A stretch of DNA of 64,000 nt, from contig CP033784.1 of assembly GCA_003955985.1 (NCBI GenBank), positions 2,108,001 through 2,172,000 of the forward strand, given 5' to 3'. Numbering within the stretch: position 1 is the first letter of the stretch; every line of letters begins with the position of its first letter. The position numbers were made by a program, and so were the translations under genes. A model generated the notes under the pieces. It ran no database searches and was not told where the DNA came from. It saw only the letters and a list, made by a program, of their open reading frames with translations. This stretch comes from Corynebacterium jeikeium (lineage in GTDB: Bacteria; Actinomycetota; Actinomycetes; Mycobacteriales; Mycobacteriaceae). Shown here piece after piece: positions 43,462 through 53,894 of the stretch.

Positions 43462-45441
43462 TTACTTACGGGTCAACGCGATTGTCGCGCCGACGACGAC
43501 GGCTAACAGAACTGCACCAATAGAGAACCACATCATGTTGGAAGAGCCGTCATCCTCATTTTCTTCGGGGGCCTTCGGATCCTGCTGGCTGCTGGTCGGG
43601 GTTTCGCTACTTGGCGACTTGTGCGCGACCTGTTCAAAAGCTGGGCCCGGGATCTTCTCGCCGACCAACTCCGTGGTCAGCTGGTAAGTCACCGGGACGT
43701 TTTGAACATCCGCGACATCGTGGGATTTACCGGCGCCCCAACTGTTGTTGAAGAAGACAACGATGTACTGGTCACCATCCAGCCACGCTCTTTCAGCCTC
43801 GTAATCACCCGACTTTTCACTATCTTCGCCGATTCGATTGCGGTAGTTAATCCGGGCCGAGTTACCAAATGTTGTCTCTTCGCCGATCTGGTGTTCATTT
43901 ACCGGACGGTTTTCCTCGCTACCGGCGAGCTGGCGTGCCGAATTCAGCGTCTTGATATCCAGGCCGGAGATCTGTGCAAGCTTGTCCGCTTCTGGGGCGT
44001 CAATGAGTTTGACGGCGCCGCGGAGCTGCTGCCCATACTCGGACTTGATCTTGTACACGTGCGTCTCACCAGGAACAATGTCGGCCGTGACGCTGCTGAT
44101 GTTGTCGGCAGTAAGTTCCGTGGCGTCATCGAACCACGAACCTGGGGTGACCTTCTTAGCCTGATCTGCTTCCGGTGTCGCGGGCGGAGGGTTCAAGCTC
44201 TCCTTGTCGGACGGGAACGCCTCCGGCACATCAGTCAGGTTTTCGTTGGCGAAACGCTTGATGGTTACTTCTGCAGGAATGTCCTGACCTTCGAAGGGGC
44301 CTCCTTTTCGGGCCACGGAGAACACCATATTGCCCGACTTACAGTCCCCCTCCGCTCCTCCGGGCTGCTTGGTTGTTATCGATGCGAAAAAGGGGCCATT
44401 GGAGTCGATGATGCCATTGCCGAAATCATTGGCAAGGAAGCAACTGCTGTCGTCCAAATGCATAGTGAGCGCGAAGTTGCGGACATCTAGGTCCATCAAA
44501 GTCGCGCCTGACGACGCTCCCGGCACCGTGGCCGCACTAATTGCAAGCCGCTCTCCCTCAGCGACCGGGACGGAGAAGTACTCAGCACCGTCGCCTTCCT
44601 GATTACTGATGCTGCGCTCGGACTCAGGAGTCTTTTCCCGCAGCTTGGTCGAGAACGTTTCCACGTCGGCAGGAACCTGGGTAGCGCTCGTAGGAGCGTC
44701 GCCGCCCTGTATCTCTTGCGCGCTGGACTGCGCGGTGCGTGCGGTGCGGGTCGCCAGCGTCTTCATGGACTCAGCCAGCGAATCGGAGTCCTGGGCATCT
44801 AGGTACTCGCCGCCTGTGGCCTCAGCAATGCACTCCAGTTCAGCACGTGCGCCCGCATCAACGAGGAAACCAACTGTGTTGATGACCAGATCAACGCCCT
44901 GCTGCTTGAGTTCTTTTGCTACCTCGCACACCGGTGGCGGAGCACAGGTGTCCTCACCATCGGAGACCAACACAATCGAACGTTGCCCTTCTTTCGGCAA
45001 CTCATCGGCCGCCTGACGCAGCGCAGGCCCCATCGGAGTGTGGCCGGAGGCTTGGATCTTTCCTACTTCAGCAGGAATCTTCGCCGAGTTGCCAGCCTGC
45101 ACGGGCAGCAGCGTGGTGATGTCCTGACAGCCAGCTTCCCGCTCCTCCGGCGAATTGCCGACTTCCGTGCCGTAGACCATGAACCCAATTTCGGAGTCCT
45201 CTGACACAGATCCCGCGAACTTACTCGTCGCGTCCTTCGCTGCCTCCATTCGGGTTTGGCCACCCGCGTCGTCGGCAAGCATTGACCCTGAAGCATCCAG
45301 GATCACCATGGTTGGCGAGATAGTACTCGCGGCCTCTTGCGCCTGTGCACGCCCTGTTGTGATTCCCGCAAAAGAGCCTACGAGCACCAGCAGCATGGAG
45401 ATGGTGAGCACGACCGCTGAGAGTTGTCTTCTTCTGATCAT
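43462..45441 (-). CDS. Secreted, membrane-anchored von Willebrand factor A protein
   Basis: A 659-aa surface protein. It has an N-terminal signal peptide (LSAVVLTISMLLVLVGSFAG), a vWA domain at about residues 42-235 with the metal site D49ASGS53, the Thr of SGHTPMGPAL and Asp of LVSDGEDTC, then a long beta-rich ectodomain. A Ser/Pro/Glu spacer precedes a C-terminal helix (MMWFSIGAVLLAVVVGATIA) with a short basic tail. vWA domains bind ligands or assemble complexes. The partner here is unknown. Confidence 0.85.
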   Translation of the reverse strand: MIRRRQLSAVVLTISMLLVLVGSFAGITTGRAQAQEAASTISPTMVILDASGSMLADDAGGQTRMEAAKDATSKFAGSVSEDSEIGFMVYGTEVGNSPEEREAGCQDITTLLPVQAGNSAKIPAEVGKIQASGHTPMGPALRQAADELPKEGQRSIVLVSDGEDTCAPPPVCEVAKELKQQGVDLVINTVGFLVDAGARAELECIAEATGGEYLDAQDSDSLAESMKTLATRTARTAQSSAQEIQGGDAPTSATQVPADVETFSTKLREKTPESERSISNQEGDGAEYFSVPVAEGERLAISAATVPGASSGATLMDLDVRNFALTMHLDDSSCFLANDFGNGIIDSNGPFFASITTKQPGGAEGDCKSGNMVFSVARKGGPFEGQDIPAEVTIKRFANENLTDVPEAFPSDKESLNPPPATPEADQAKKVTPGSWFDDATELTADNISSVTADIVPGETHVYKIKSEYGQQLRGAVKLIDAPEADKLAQISGLDIKTLNSARQLAGSEENRPVNEHQIGEETTFGNSARINYRNRIGEDSEKSGDYEAERAWLDGDQYIVVFFNNSWGAGKSHDVADVQNVPVTYQLTTELVGEKIPGPAFEQVAHKSPSSETPTSSQQDPKAPEENEDDGSSNMMWFSIGAVLLAVVVGATIALTRK

Positions 45442-45489
45442 GTGGTCGGTTCCTTTTCTTCAAGCGTAAATCTTCAAGCGTAAAAAGAA

Positions 45490-45770
45490 CGTTACATGAC
45501 AAAAGTATGTCTGATTCTCAAGATAATGACTGGGCAGACCCCAAAAATTACGGGCGCCAAATATGATTACGGGCTGCAAATGTGAAACTGTATGAGTTTA
45601 TGACACTTTCAGGCAATTTTTCAGGCCATTTTTGTCATAAACGCAGTCAGTAACTTGCATCGCCCTGCCGCCGCTGACATAAACGCAGTCAGTAACTCGC
45701 ATTGGGATAAGTAGCAAAAGATGCCCACCGGTCGACCCGCCGAACGGGCATACTTTTTGTCTATTAACCA
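45490..45770 (-). repeat. Miniature inverted-repeat element, copy C (about 280 bp, complete)
   Basis: The left end (45490-45511) reads GTTACATGACAAAAGTATGT. The right end (45748-45769), read on the minus strand, is GGTTAATAGACAAAAAGTAT. These are degenerate inverted repeats that match the IS-B terminal repeat. Between them, in minus orientation, are the same blocks as in copy A: two GTTACTGACTGCGTTTATG units, the TTTATGACA/TGTCATAAA pair, and CATACAGTTTCACATTTGCA. No coding frame fits. It ends seven bases from the lipase stop codon. A 14-bp tandem repeat (TCTTCAAGCGTAAA twice, 45457-45484) lies just left of it. Confidence 0.75.
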
Positions 45771-45777
45771 GCTCCCC

Positions 45778-46716
45778 CTAGCGGGACTCCAACCACGCCA
45801 CAATGTCGGAGTAGACCTCTTCCTTATTCAACTCGTTGAGAATCTCATGGCGACCATCCGGATAGACCTTAAAGCGCACGTCCTTCTTGCCCGCGTTCAG
45901 GTATTTGCCCACGACCTCAGTCACACAGGCAGCGCCACCCGCCGGATCAACGGCACCGGAAACCACGAAAAGCGGCAGCTCATCAGGCGCTTTCTCATAG
46001 GCTTCAGGCGAGTTCGCGTAGTGCGTGCCGACGAGAAGGTCGCGGAAAAAGGCATTGGTGGGAACGAAACCACACTTGTCGTCCGCAATATAAGCATCGA
46101 CAATCTTGTGGTCGCGGGTGAGCCAATCAAACTTAGTGCGGCGCTCAAAGTCCTTGTTGTAATCAGCAAAGGTGAGAGTGTTGAGCAGCTTGCCCGGCGC
46201 GGTAGGACGAATCTTAGCCAGCAGGTTTGCCACCTTCATTCCCGCGTCGCCCTTAGCCCCTGGCCACGACACAGTGCCCATGATAATGACACCGGTGAGC
46301 CCCTCGCCGTACTTGGCGATGTAGTTACGAGTCAGAAGCGACCCCATGGAGTGGCCGAGAATATAGTGCTTGCTACCTGGGAATTCTGCATCAACGTACT
46401 GGCGCACCGCGTGGAGGTCTTCGAGAATCAGGTTCCAGCCACCGTAGTCAGCGAAGAAGCCCGGGATGCCAGCATCCGTCTTGGTCATACCGTGGCCGCG
46501 ATGGTCGTGCGCGACGACGGCATAACCCTGGGATACGAGGTACTCGGCGAACTTGGCGTAGCGGTTGGCGTACTCGACCATGCCGTGGACAATCTGCACC
46601 ACTCCCTTAGGAGTAATGGGCGCGCCCTTGTCATTTTCTGGAACCCAGCGCAGCACATTCAATGTGGCACCTGGGCGAGAAAGCGAAGTCCTAACAGCCG
46701 ATGTCACGTCGGGCAC
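45778..46716 (-). CDS. Monoacylglycerol lipase-like alpha/beta hydrolase
   Basis: A 312-aa serine hydrolase of the lysophospholipase/monoacylglycerol lipase group. The oxyanion block is IVHGMVEYANRYAKFAEYL, the nucleophile is Ser123 in LGHSMGSLLTR, and the acid and His are in VSGAVDPAGG and YPDGRHEILNE. AHDHRGHGMT is typical of the group. No signal peptide is visible. The start is GTG 46716, or possibly GTG 46707, which lies better behind AAAGG. Confidence 0.9.
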   Translation of the reverse strand: MPDVTSAVRTSLSRPGATLNVLRWVPENDKGAPITPKGVVQIVHGMVEYANRYAKFAEYLVSQGYAVVAHDHRGHGMTKTDAGIPGFFADYGGWNLILEDLHAVRQYVDAEFPGSKHYILGHSMGSLLTRNYIAKYGEGLTGVIIMGTVSWPGAKGDAGMKVANLLAKIRPTAPGKLLNTLTFADYNKDFERRTKFDWLTRDHKIVDAYIADDKCGFVPTNAFFRDLLVGTHYANSPEAYEKAPDELPLFVVSGAVDPAGGAACVTEVVGKYLNAGKKDVRFKVYPDGRHEILNELNKEEVYSDIVAWLESR

Positions 46717-46799
46717 CTTTCGAGTAGAGGTTTCGATGCTTATCGCTCATCGTACCGAGGAACTTGGCTGCTCACTGGTGCTTTCGTCAACAAACAAAG

Positions 46800-46831
46800 A
46801 AAAACTCTGCCACCAACGTGACAGAGTTTTT
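46800..46831 (-). terminator. Terminator downstream of purB
   Basis: Perfect 10-bp arms AAAAACTCTG and CAGAGTTTTT with a 12-base loop, between the purB stop and the start of the lipase gene on the minus strand. Confidence 0.8.
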
Positions 46832-46892
46832 CAAGGGACCTTACGTCTTTACGTTTTTTCGTTTACGTGTTTCGCGCGTGACGCTCGCGAAG

Positions 46893-48323
46893 CTACAGAA
46901 TCTCGCCCGGCTTGTAGGCCGCGGCCTCTGGGTACTTGTCCACGACAGCCTGCACACGTGCAACTACGCGGTCAACCTGGGATTCCGCGGCACCGATGAA
47001 CGCATGGCGGTTCGCCAGAGCGTCGGCAAGCCCTGCGGCATCCAGCGGGAAACGCTCATCTGCAGCGAGACGTTCAGTGAGATTCTGCTCAGCACCCTTT
47101 TCGCGCATATCCAGTGCGGTGGCGACGGCGTGCTCCTTGATGATCTCGTGGGCTTCCTCGCGGCCCATACCAGCGCGAACGGCTGCCATGAGGATCTTGG
47201 TGGAAGCCAGGAACGGCAGGTAGCGCTCCAGCTCACGGTCGATCATGGCCGGGAATGCACCGAACTCGGACAGGACGGTGAGGAAGGTTTCGAACATGCC
47301 GTCCATGGCGAAGAAAGCATCCGGCAGTGCAACGCGGCGAACCACGGAGCAGGAAACGTCGCCTTCGTTCCACTGAGTACCGGCGTATTCGGAGAGCATG
47401 GTCATGTAACCACGCAGGATGACCTGGAAACCGTGGACGCGCTCACAGGAGCGGGCGTTCATCTTGTGCGGCATGGCGGAAGAGCCGACCTGGCCTTCCT
47501 TGAAGCCCTCGGTGACGGTCTCATTACCGGCCATCAGGCGGATGGTGGTGGCCAGCGACGCCGGGCCTGCGCCCAGCTCGACCAGTGCGGACAGAGCGTC
47601 GAAGTCGAGGGTGCGCGGGTAGACCTGACCAACGGAGTCAAAGACGCGGTCGAAGCCGAGGCCTTCAGCGATTTCGTTTTCGAGGGAGGCCAGTGCGGAC
47701 TCATCACCGTCAAGCAGATCCAGCATGTCCTGGGCGGTACCCATCGGGCCCTTGATGCCACGCAGTGGGTAGCGGGAAATCAGGTCTTCTACGCGCTCGA
47801 TGCCCAGCAGCATCTCGTCCGCAGCAGAGGCGAAGCGCTTACCCAGGGTTGTTGCCTGTGCGGCGACGTTGTGGGAGCGACCTGCCATCACCAGCGACTG
47901 GTACTCGGAGGCCTTTTCCGCAGTGCGGGCGGCAACGGCAACGGCCTTGTCGCGCACGACCTTCAGCGACTGCAGAACCTGCAGCTGCTCAACGTTTTCG
48001 GTCAGGTCACGCGAGGTCATACCCTTGTGAATGTGCTCGGTGCCAGCCAGGTCGCAGAACTCTTCAATGCGAGCCTTCACATCGTGGCGAGTAATACGCT
48101 CACGGGCGGCAATGGAGTCGAGGTCAACCTGGTCGATGACCTTCTCATACGCCTCGATAGTGCCCTCCGGCACCTCAATTCCGCGAGCGACCTGAGCCTT
48201 CAGAACGGCAATCCAGAGCTTGCGCTCGAGGATGATCTTGTACTCAGGGCTCCACAACTCAGCCAGAGTCGCAGAGGCGTATCGGTTAGCAAGGACGTTT
48301 GCGATCTTCTTTTTCTCAGCCAC
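46893..48323 (-). CDS. purB: Adenylosuccinate lyase
   Basis: PurB acts twice in purine synthesis, releasing fumarate from SAICAR and from adenylosuccinate. The 476-aa protein has EFCDLAGTEHIHKGMTSRDL, MAGRSHNVAAQATTLGKRFA and the superfamily signature GSSAMPHKMNARSCERV. The start is GTG 48323 (MAEKKKIANVLANRYAS). A longer frame to 48380 would overlap the MarR gene and lacks similarity. Together with purM, purF and purC it places four purine genes in the window. Confidence 0.96.
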   Translation of the reverse strand: MAEKKKIANVLANRYASATLAELWSPEYKIILERKLWIAVLKAQVARGIEVPEGTIEAYEKVIDQVDLDSIAARERITRHDVKARIEEFCDLAGTEHIHKGMTSRDLTENVEQLQVLQSLKVVRDKAVAVAARTAEKASEYQSLVMAGRSHNVAAQATTLGKRFASAADEMLLGIERVEDLISRYPLRGIKGPMGTAQDMLDLLDGDESALASLENEIAEGLGFDRVFDSVGQVYPRTLDFDALSALVELGAGPASLATTIRLMAGNETVTEGFKEGQVGSSAMPHKMNARSCERVHGFQVILRGYMTMLSEYAGTQWNEGDVSCSVVRRVALPDAFFAMDGMFETFLTVLSEFGAFPAMIDRELERYLPFLASTKILMAAVRAGMGREEAHEIIKEHAVATALDMREKGAEQNLTERLAADERFPLDAAGLADALANRHAFIGAAESQVDRVVARVQAVVDKYPEAAAYKPGEIL

Positions 48324-48357
48324 GCCCTCAAGTATTCCATGACCACTGCATCCGCGG

Positions 48358-48819
48358 TTATCTAGGCCATGGATGACCACGCATTTCTTCCACGCCCTCG
48401 TTGAATTTGCGCATCAATCGCACGAACTCCGCGAGCTCCGAGTCTTCCCAGCCATGCGTAATGTCATCGACGGTATTCTTACGCGCCTCAATCTCCCGGT
48501 GCAGCAGCTCTAGCCCCTTGTCGGTCGCGCTATGCACCTTCGCGCTTGACGACGGCGCGGACCTCTTCGCGATATACCCCTGCCGCATGGCGGCGGCCAG
48601 CTGGCGATGCACTGTAGAAATGTCCAGCCCTAGTGCATCGGAGAGCTCGGCGACTGTCATATCCGGCTGTGCTTCCAGCCTAGCCAGCAGTGCTGCGGCG
48701 GAGCGATCCAACAGGATGTCCTTACGATGTGGTCGGTAGCCGCTGGAGCTCACCCGGGATAGCAGCATGTTCTCGTAAACGAGCGCGGCCAGGTCGTCGT
48801 TTCGCACGGTGGCAGTCAA
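48358..48819 (-). CDS. MarR-family transcriptional regulator
   Basis: A 153-aa winged-helix protein: AALLARLEAQPDMTVAELSDALGLDISTVHRQLAAAMRQGYIAKR... spans the recognition helix (DISTVHRQL) and the wing (SSSAKVHSAT). The dimer helices flank it. It is divergent from an MFS exporter whose promoter has two matching operator-like sites, so it probably represses that gene and perhaps itself. The start is uncertain: TTG 48819 lies very near AGAGG, and GTG 48807 is also possible. Confidence 0.85.
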   Translation of the reverse strand: MTATVRNDDLAALVYENMLLSRVSSSGYRPHRKDILLDRSAAALLARLEAQPDMTVAELSDALGLDISTVHRQLAAAMRQGYIAKRSAPSSSAKVHSATDKGLELLHREIEARKNTVDDITHGWEDSELAEFVRLMRKFNEGVEEMRGHPWPR

Positions 48820-48930
48820 TCCTCTTGTCGCCTTTATGTCGGCCCTTTAATGGGCCTGCGGGATGTATCTGTTTGCTGAACAGCCCCTATTCTAGCGCGC
48901 CACGGATGCGGTTAAGGCCGAAAAAGCACA

Positions 48931-48992
48931 TTTGCATCATACAAACCAATTGTTATAATTCGAGCCCTAACTGCATTTTTGCATGATACAAA
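48931..48992 (+). promoter_or_regulatory. MFS exporter promoter flanked by twin MarR-type operators
   Basis: TTTGCATCATACAAA (48931-48945) and TTTGCATGATACAAA (48978-48992) are 15-bp imperfect palindromes that differ by one base. A consensus -10 TATAAT (48954-48959) lies between them. Site one covers the -35 region and site two the start of the transcript. This is the classic layout for repression by a dimeric winged-helix protein, and the divergent MarR gene is next door. Confidence 0.75.
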
Positions 48993-49066
48993 TGCCGGAA
49001 AGCAGTTTCGCCAAAGCACTAATTCCACGATCGTTTTCAAACGAGAAAAGAGACCGTATCTTCAGC

Positions 49067-50347
49067 ATGACAACGCATACGACCACACAGAACAGGCACA
49101 AACAGAACGAGCAGGACGAGCAGCACGGGCAGGACAAGCTCTTCTCCCCCGCGTTCATCATCAGCTGGCTGATTAACTTCAGCATGTACCTGGTGTTCTA
49201 CCTTTCAATCACGGTCATGGCGCTCTACGCCGTCCAGCGCTTCTCCGCCTCCGATGCCGCCGGTGGCTTCGCCGCCAGTTCTTTCGTGGTCGGCGCCACC
49301 ATCGCTCGTCTCTTTTCCGGCTACTTGGTGGACACCTTCGGTGGTCGCAGAATCATGCTTGGCTCGCTCGCTGTCATCGTGGCAGCCTGTGCCGCCTACC
49401 TGTGGGCCGCATCCCTGCCGATCCTGATTGCAATCCGCATCATCCACGGCCTGACCTACGCATTCGCTTCCACCGCCGTGATGGCCGCCGCCCAGACCGC
49501 TATTCCGGCTTCGCGCCGCGCAGAGGGTACTGGCTATATCTCGCTCGGCACCACCCTGGCCACAGCGATTGGCCCAGCTCTCGGCCTTGCCCTTATTGGT
49601 TCGGTCGGCTACAGCGTCCTCTTTGCCACAGCCCTCGGCCTGTCCATTGTCGGACTGGTGCTGGCACTCTTTCTGCCACAACCCAACGAGCCTGCCACTG
49701 TGGCAACCAAGGACGAGGCCACCGAAGACTCGTCGGCAAGCGAGACGAAGCGCACGTTTTCCTTCGATGACATCATGACGCCGAGAGTGGTGCCAATCGG
49801 CCTGTTCATGCTGCTCGTCGGCCTGGCGTATGCGGGCGTGATTACATTCCTGAACCGATACTCGCAGCTGAGCGGCCTGACTAGGGGCGCCAGCTTCTTC
49901 TTCATCGCCTATGCGGTGGCGATGATGGCGGCGCGTTTCTCACTGGGACGCCTACAAGATCGCCGCGGCGACAACCCCGTCATCGCCATCGGCCTGGTGT
50001 GCTTCACCATCTCACTGCTTGTTCTGGCTTTCGCTAGCGCTGACTGGCACGTTATCGCCGCCGGTGCGCTCTGCGGCCTGGGCTACGGCACGCTGATGCC
50101 GGCCTGCCAGACCATCTCTGTGCACCTGGCGCCGGCGCACAAGTTGGGCACGGGCATCTCGACGCTGCTCTTGCTTGTCGACGCGGGCATCGGCCTCGGC
50201 CCAATCGTGCTTGGTTCGGTAGCCGCCACTATGGGCTTCGACAAGATGTACGCAGGCCTGGCGGTCGTGGTGGTTCTCGCGGCCGTCTTCTACTGGTTCG
50301 TGCATGGCCGCAAGCCTGTTGCGAGGCGCCATCGCGTGGATCTTTAG
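49067..50347 (+). CDS. MFS drug exporter-like permease
   Basis: A major facilitator permease of 12 helices (426 aa from ATG 49067). The N-terminus is polar and His/Gln-rich (MTTHTTTQNRHKQNEQDEQH) before the first helix FIISWLINFSMYLVFYLSIT. The MFS motif A is GYLVDTFGGRRIMLG. The central loop is acidic. An ATG at 48983 lies inside the second operator and is less likely. Control by the neighbouring MarR regulator suggests export of a toxic compound. The substrate cannot be read from sequence. Confidence 0.85.
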   Translation: MTTHTTTQNRHKQNEQDEQHGQDKLFSPAFIISWLINFSMYLVFYLSITVMALYAVQRFSASDAAGGFAASSFVVGATIARLFSGYLVDTFGGRRIMLGSLAVIVAACAAYLWAASLPILIAIRIIHGLTYAFASTAVMAAAQTAIPASRRAEGTGYISLGTTLATAIGPALGLALIGSVGYSVLFATALGLSIVGLVLALFLPQPNEPATVATKDEATEDSSASETKRTFSFDDIMTPRVVPIGLFMLLVGLAYAGVITFLNRYSQLSGLTRGASFFFIAYAVAMMAARFSLGRLQDRRGDNPVIAIGLVCFTISLLVLAFASADWHVIAAGALCGLGYGTLMPACQTISVHLAPAHKLGTGISTLLLLVDAGIGLGPIVLGSVAATMGFDKMYAGLAVVVVLAAVFYWFVHGRKPVARRHRVDL

Positions 50348-50427
50348 AACTAATTGGTGTGCAGTCACTTTTTACAGGTGAATATCGGACAAGGAACACC
50401 GATAGCAGTTATGTGTCGTGAGTCACC

Positions 50428-50433
50428 TATACT
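50428..50433 (+). promoter_or_regulatory. -10 box of the glu operon, possible leaderless start
   Basis: TATACT ends six bases before the gluA ATG at 50440, and no ribosome binding site is present, so the transcript probably begins at or next to the start codon. Confidence 0.5.
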
Positions 50434-50439
50434 TTCCCC

Positions 50440-51195
<756 letters not shown>

Positions 51196-51210
51196 GCGGG
51201 GCTGGTCACC

Positions 51211-52152
51211 ATGAAGCTTTCACTATTACGAGGAGGCCGGGGACGCAGTCGCAACCAGGGCCGCCGAGGTGTCGTCGGCAAGCGAGTTGCGGCGGCTGTC
51301 GTAGCTGTTGCCACGACAATGAGCCTCGCGGCCTGCGGTAGCAGCGGACCCCGAAACCTGCTGGCCGATATCGAAGCCGGGCACGTGACACTGGGTACGA
51401 AGTTTGACCAGCCGGGTCTCGGCGAGCGCACCCCGGACCGTGAGTTCGCGGGCGTCGACAACGATGTTTCCCGCTACGTCATTGAGTACATCGCCAACAA
51501 GAACGGTTGGGATGTGCCCGAGATGGAGTGGCGCGAGACCCCGTCCGCTCAGCGCGAGACGCTGATTAACAACGGCGAGGTCAACATGATCGCCGCCACC
51601 TACTCCATCAACGCTGGCCGCCTGGCTGCCGTCGACTTCGCCGGCCCGTACCTGGTCACGCACCAGGCACTGTTGGTGCGCGGTTCCGAGGGTATCCAGG
51701 GGCTTGACGACGTCGCCCCGGGCACTCGCCTGTGTTCTGTATCCGGCTCCACCCCAGCGCAGAAAGTCAAGGACGCTCTACCGGAGGTGCAGCTGCAGGA
51801 GTTCGATACCTACGCCGCGTGCGCGGAAGGTGTGAAGCAGGGTGTCGTCGATGCCCTGACTACCGATGCAACTATTCTCGCGGGCTTCGCCCAGCGCTAC
51901 AAGGAGCGCTTCGGCGACGACTTCCGCGTGGTCGAGCTGCGCAACCCCGATGGTTCCTACTGGACCAATGAGTACTACGGCATCGGCCTGCCCAAGGGTG
52001 ATGATGCCAGCCGTGAGGCCATCAATGAGGCGCTGGAGTCGCTGTACGACACCGGTGAGCTTCAGAAGATCCTGAAGAAGCATTTGGGCGACAAGTTCGA
52101 GCTCGACGACAAGCCGGCAATCGGCGATCTGTCGTTCGTAGAGAAGAAGTAG
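51211..52152 (+). CDS. gluB: Glutamate-binding lipoprotein of the ABC transporter
   Basis: A 313-aa solute-binding protein with a basic N-terminus, hydrophobic signal and lipobox SLAAC. The family-3 binding fold follows: TLGTKFDQPGLG, INNGEVNMIAATYSINAGRL, VDFAGPYLVTHQALLV and YYGIGLPKGDDASREAINEA. It captures the amino acid for GluCD. It sits between gluA and gluC in one operon. Confidence 0.94.
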   Translation: MKLSLLRGGRGRSRNQGRRGVVGKRVAAAVVAVATTMSLAACGSSGPRNLLADIEAGHVTLGTKFDQPGLGERTPDREFAGVDNDVSRYVIEYIANKNGWDVPEMEWRETPSAQRETLINNGEVNMIAATYSINAGRLAAVDFAGPYLVTHQALLVRGSEGIQGLDDVAPGTRLCSVSGSTPAQKVKDALPEVQLQEFDTYAACAEGVKQGVVDALTTDATILAGFAQRYKERFGDDFRVVELRNPDGSYWTNEYYGIGLPKGDDASREAINEALESLYDTGELQKILKKHLGDKFELDDKPAIGDLSFVEKK

Positions 52153-52171
52153 GAAGGGGTGCGAGCAAACA

Positions 52172-52858
52172 ATGAATCCAGAACTATGGAGTGAAATGGG
52201 GCCGGAACTGCTTCCGGCTTTCTGGGTAACCATCAAACTGACGATTGCTTCGGCAATTGGTTCCCTGATTTTTGGCACGCTTCTCACCGCTATGCGCGTG
52301 AGCCCCGTGGGAATCCTACGTACCCTGTCGACCTGGTACATCAGCATTGTCCGCAATACCCCGCTGACGTTGATTGTGCTGCTGGCCTCGATGGGTCTCT
52401 ACTACAACTTGGGGCTGCTGCTGGCTGCGGAGAATGACTCCTTCATTGTCAAGCAGAACTTCCGTCTCGCGGTGTTGGCGTTTGTTGCCTACACCTCGTG
52501 CTTCGTTGCGGAGTCCCTGCGCGCCGGTATTAATACTGTGCCGTTCGGTCAGGCCGAAGCCGCCCGCTCCCTGGGGCTTAGCTTCGGCCAGAGCTTCCGC
52601 TACATCATCTTCCCGCAGGCGTTCCGTGGCGCTATCGTGCCGCTCGGCAACACCCTGATCGCGCTGACCAAGAACACCACGATTGCCTCGGTAATCGGTG
52701 TGGCTGAAGCGTCGCTGCTGATGAAGACCATGACCGAAAACTACGCCAGCGATATCCTGATTATCTTCGGCATCATCGCTGTCGGCTTTATTATTCTGAC
52801 TCTGCCGACCGGCCTGTTCTTCGGCTGGGCTGGCAAGCGATGGGCGGTGAAGCGCTAA
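52172..52858 (+). CDS. gluC: Glutamate ABC transporter permease GluC
   Basis: A 228-aa HisM-type permease with about five helices. The EAA loop is [25 protein letters not shown]. The first helix starts at [20 protein letters not shown]. It begins 19 bases after gluB behind GGAAGGGG. Its TAA overlaps the next ATG (TAATG). Confidence 0.94.
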   Translation: MNPELWSEMGPELLPAFWVTIKLTIASAIGSLIFGTLLTAMRVSPVGILRTLSTWYISIVRNTPLTLIVLLASMGLYYNLGLLLAAENDSFIVKQNFRLAVLAFVAYTSCFVAESLRAGINTVPFGQAEAARSLGLSFGQSFRYIIFPQAFRGAIVPLGNTLIALTKNTTIASVIGVAEASLLMKTMTENYASDILIIFGIIAVGFIILTLPTGLFFGWAGKRWAVKR

Positions 52859-53796
52859 TGGCTACTCGCGCAACAGTTCTTTACGACGCGCCGGGCCCCA
52901 AGGCTCAGCGCTTCAACCGAACCCTCACCTGGATCGTGGCCGCAATCACCGTTGCGATTCTCGCCTGGGTGGGAATGAAGCTGGCCGACAAGGGCCAGTT
53001 CGAGGCCAATAAATGGTCGTTCTTCCTCGAATCCACAACCTGGACCACATACATTCTGCCCGGTCTGGTCAGCACCATTGTCGCGGCTGTCGTCTCTATT
53101 GTGTTGGCACTGGTTATTGGCGCTCTCCTGGGCGTCGGCAGGCTGAGCCCGGTCGCACCGGTGCGCTGGCTGTGCTCGGTGATTGTCGAGTTCTTCCGCG
53201 CCATTCCGGTGCTGGTGCTCATGCTGTTTGCCTACTCGGTGTTCGCGCTTTGGCAGCTGTTTCCGTCGAACTACCTCGGCTTTGCCGCCGTTGTGTTTGG
53301 CCTGACCATGTACAACGGCTCCGTCATTGGCGAGACACTGCGCTCCGGCATCGAGTCGCTGCCGAAGGGCCAGCGTGAGGCCGCGATTGCGCTGGGTCTC
53401 TCCCACCGCCAGACGATGGTCACTATTTTGCTGCCGCAGGCAGTCGCCGCCATGCTGCCGGCGATTATCTCGCAGATGGTCATTGCGCTGAAGGACTCCG
53501 CGCTGGGTTACATGATTGGCTACGTCGAGGTTGTCCGCTCTGGCCGCCAGCTTGGCGAGTACTACGGCGCCATGATTCCATCGCTGGTCGTCGTGGCGAT
53601 CATTCTCATTGCCATCAACTTCGGCCTGGCCAACCTTGCCGAGCGTATCGAAAGCCAGCTCCGCGCCGGCCGCGCCCGCCGCAACATCATTGCGAAGGTC
53701 CCGCATCAGCCTGATGTCGGTGTCACCACCAAGGACCAGGCCAACGTGGATTGGCACGATGAGGACTACAAGGACCTCCGAGGCACCTACGAGTAA
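52858..53796 (+). CDS. gluD: Glutamate ABC transporter permease GluD
   Basis: A 312-aa HisM-type permease that pairs with GluC. EAA loop: [29 protein letters not shown]-terminal cytoplasmic tail of about 45 residues ([20 protein letters not shown]) is longer than in most relatives, as in other corynebacterial GluD proteins. The ATG at 52858 overlaps the gluC stop by one base. An in-frame ATG 18 bases upstream is less likely. A terminator follows at 53844. Confidence 0.93.
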   Translation: MATRATVLYDAPGPKAQRFNRTLTWIVAAITVAILAWVGMKLADKGQFEANKWSFFLESTTWTTYILPGLVSTIVAAVVSIVLALVIGALLGVGRLSPVAPVRWLCSVIVEFFRAIPVLVLMLFAYSVFALWQLFPSNYLGFAAVVFGLTMYNGSVIGETLRSGIESLPKGQREAAIALGLSHRQTMVTILLPQAVAAMLPAIISQMVIALKDSALGYMIGYVEVVRSGRQLGEYYGAMIPSLVVVAIILIAINFGLANLAERIESQLRAGRARRNIIAKVPHQPDVGVTTKDQANVDWHDEDYKDLRGTYE

Positions 53797-53843
53797 AGCT
53801 AATCACGGCTTAACGCCACACTTGCTTTACGACGAACACAGCG

Positions 53844-53894
53844 ACGCCGCCCACGGAAACTGCTTATGGTTTCCGCCGGGCGGCGTTTTTGTTT
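53844..53894 (+). terminator. Terminator of the glu operon
   Basis: Outer arms CGCCGCCC/GGGCGGCG and inner GGAAAC/GTTTCC form a long hairpin ending in a T run (53886-53893). Confidence 0.85.

Noticed and set aside
45457..45484. Possible CRISPR-like or VNTR repeat (14 bp twice)
   Set aside because: Only two tandem copies with no spacers and no cas genes nearby.
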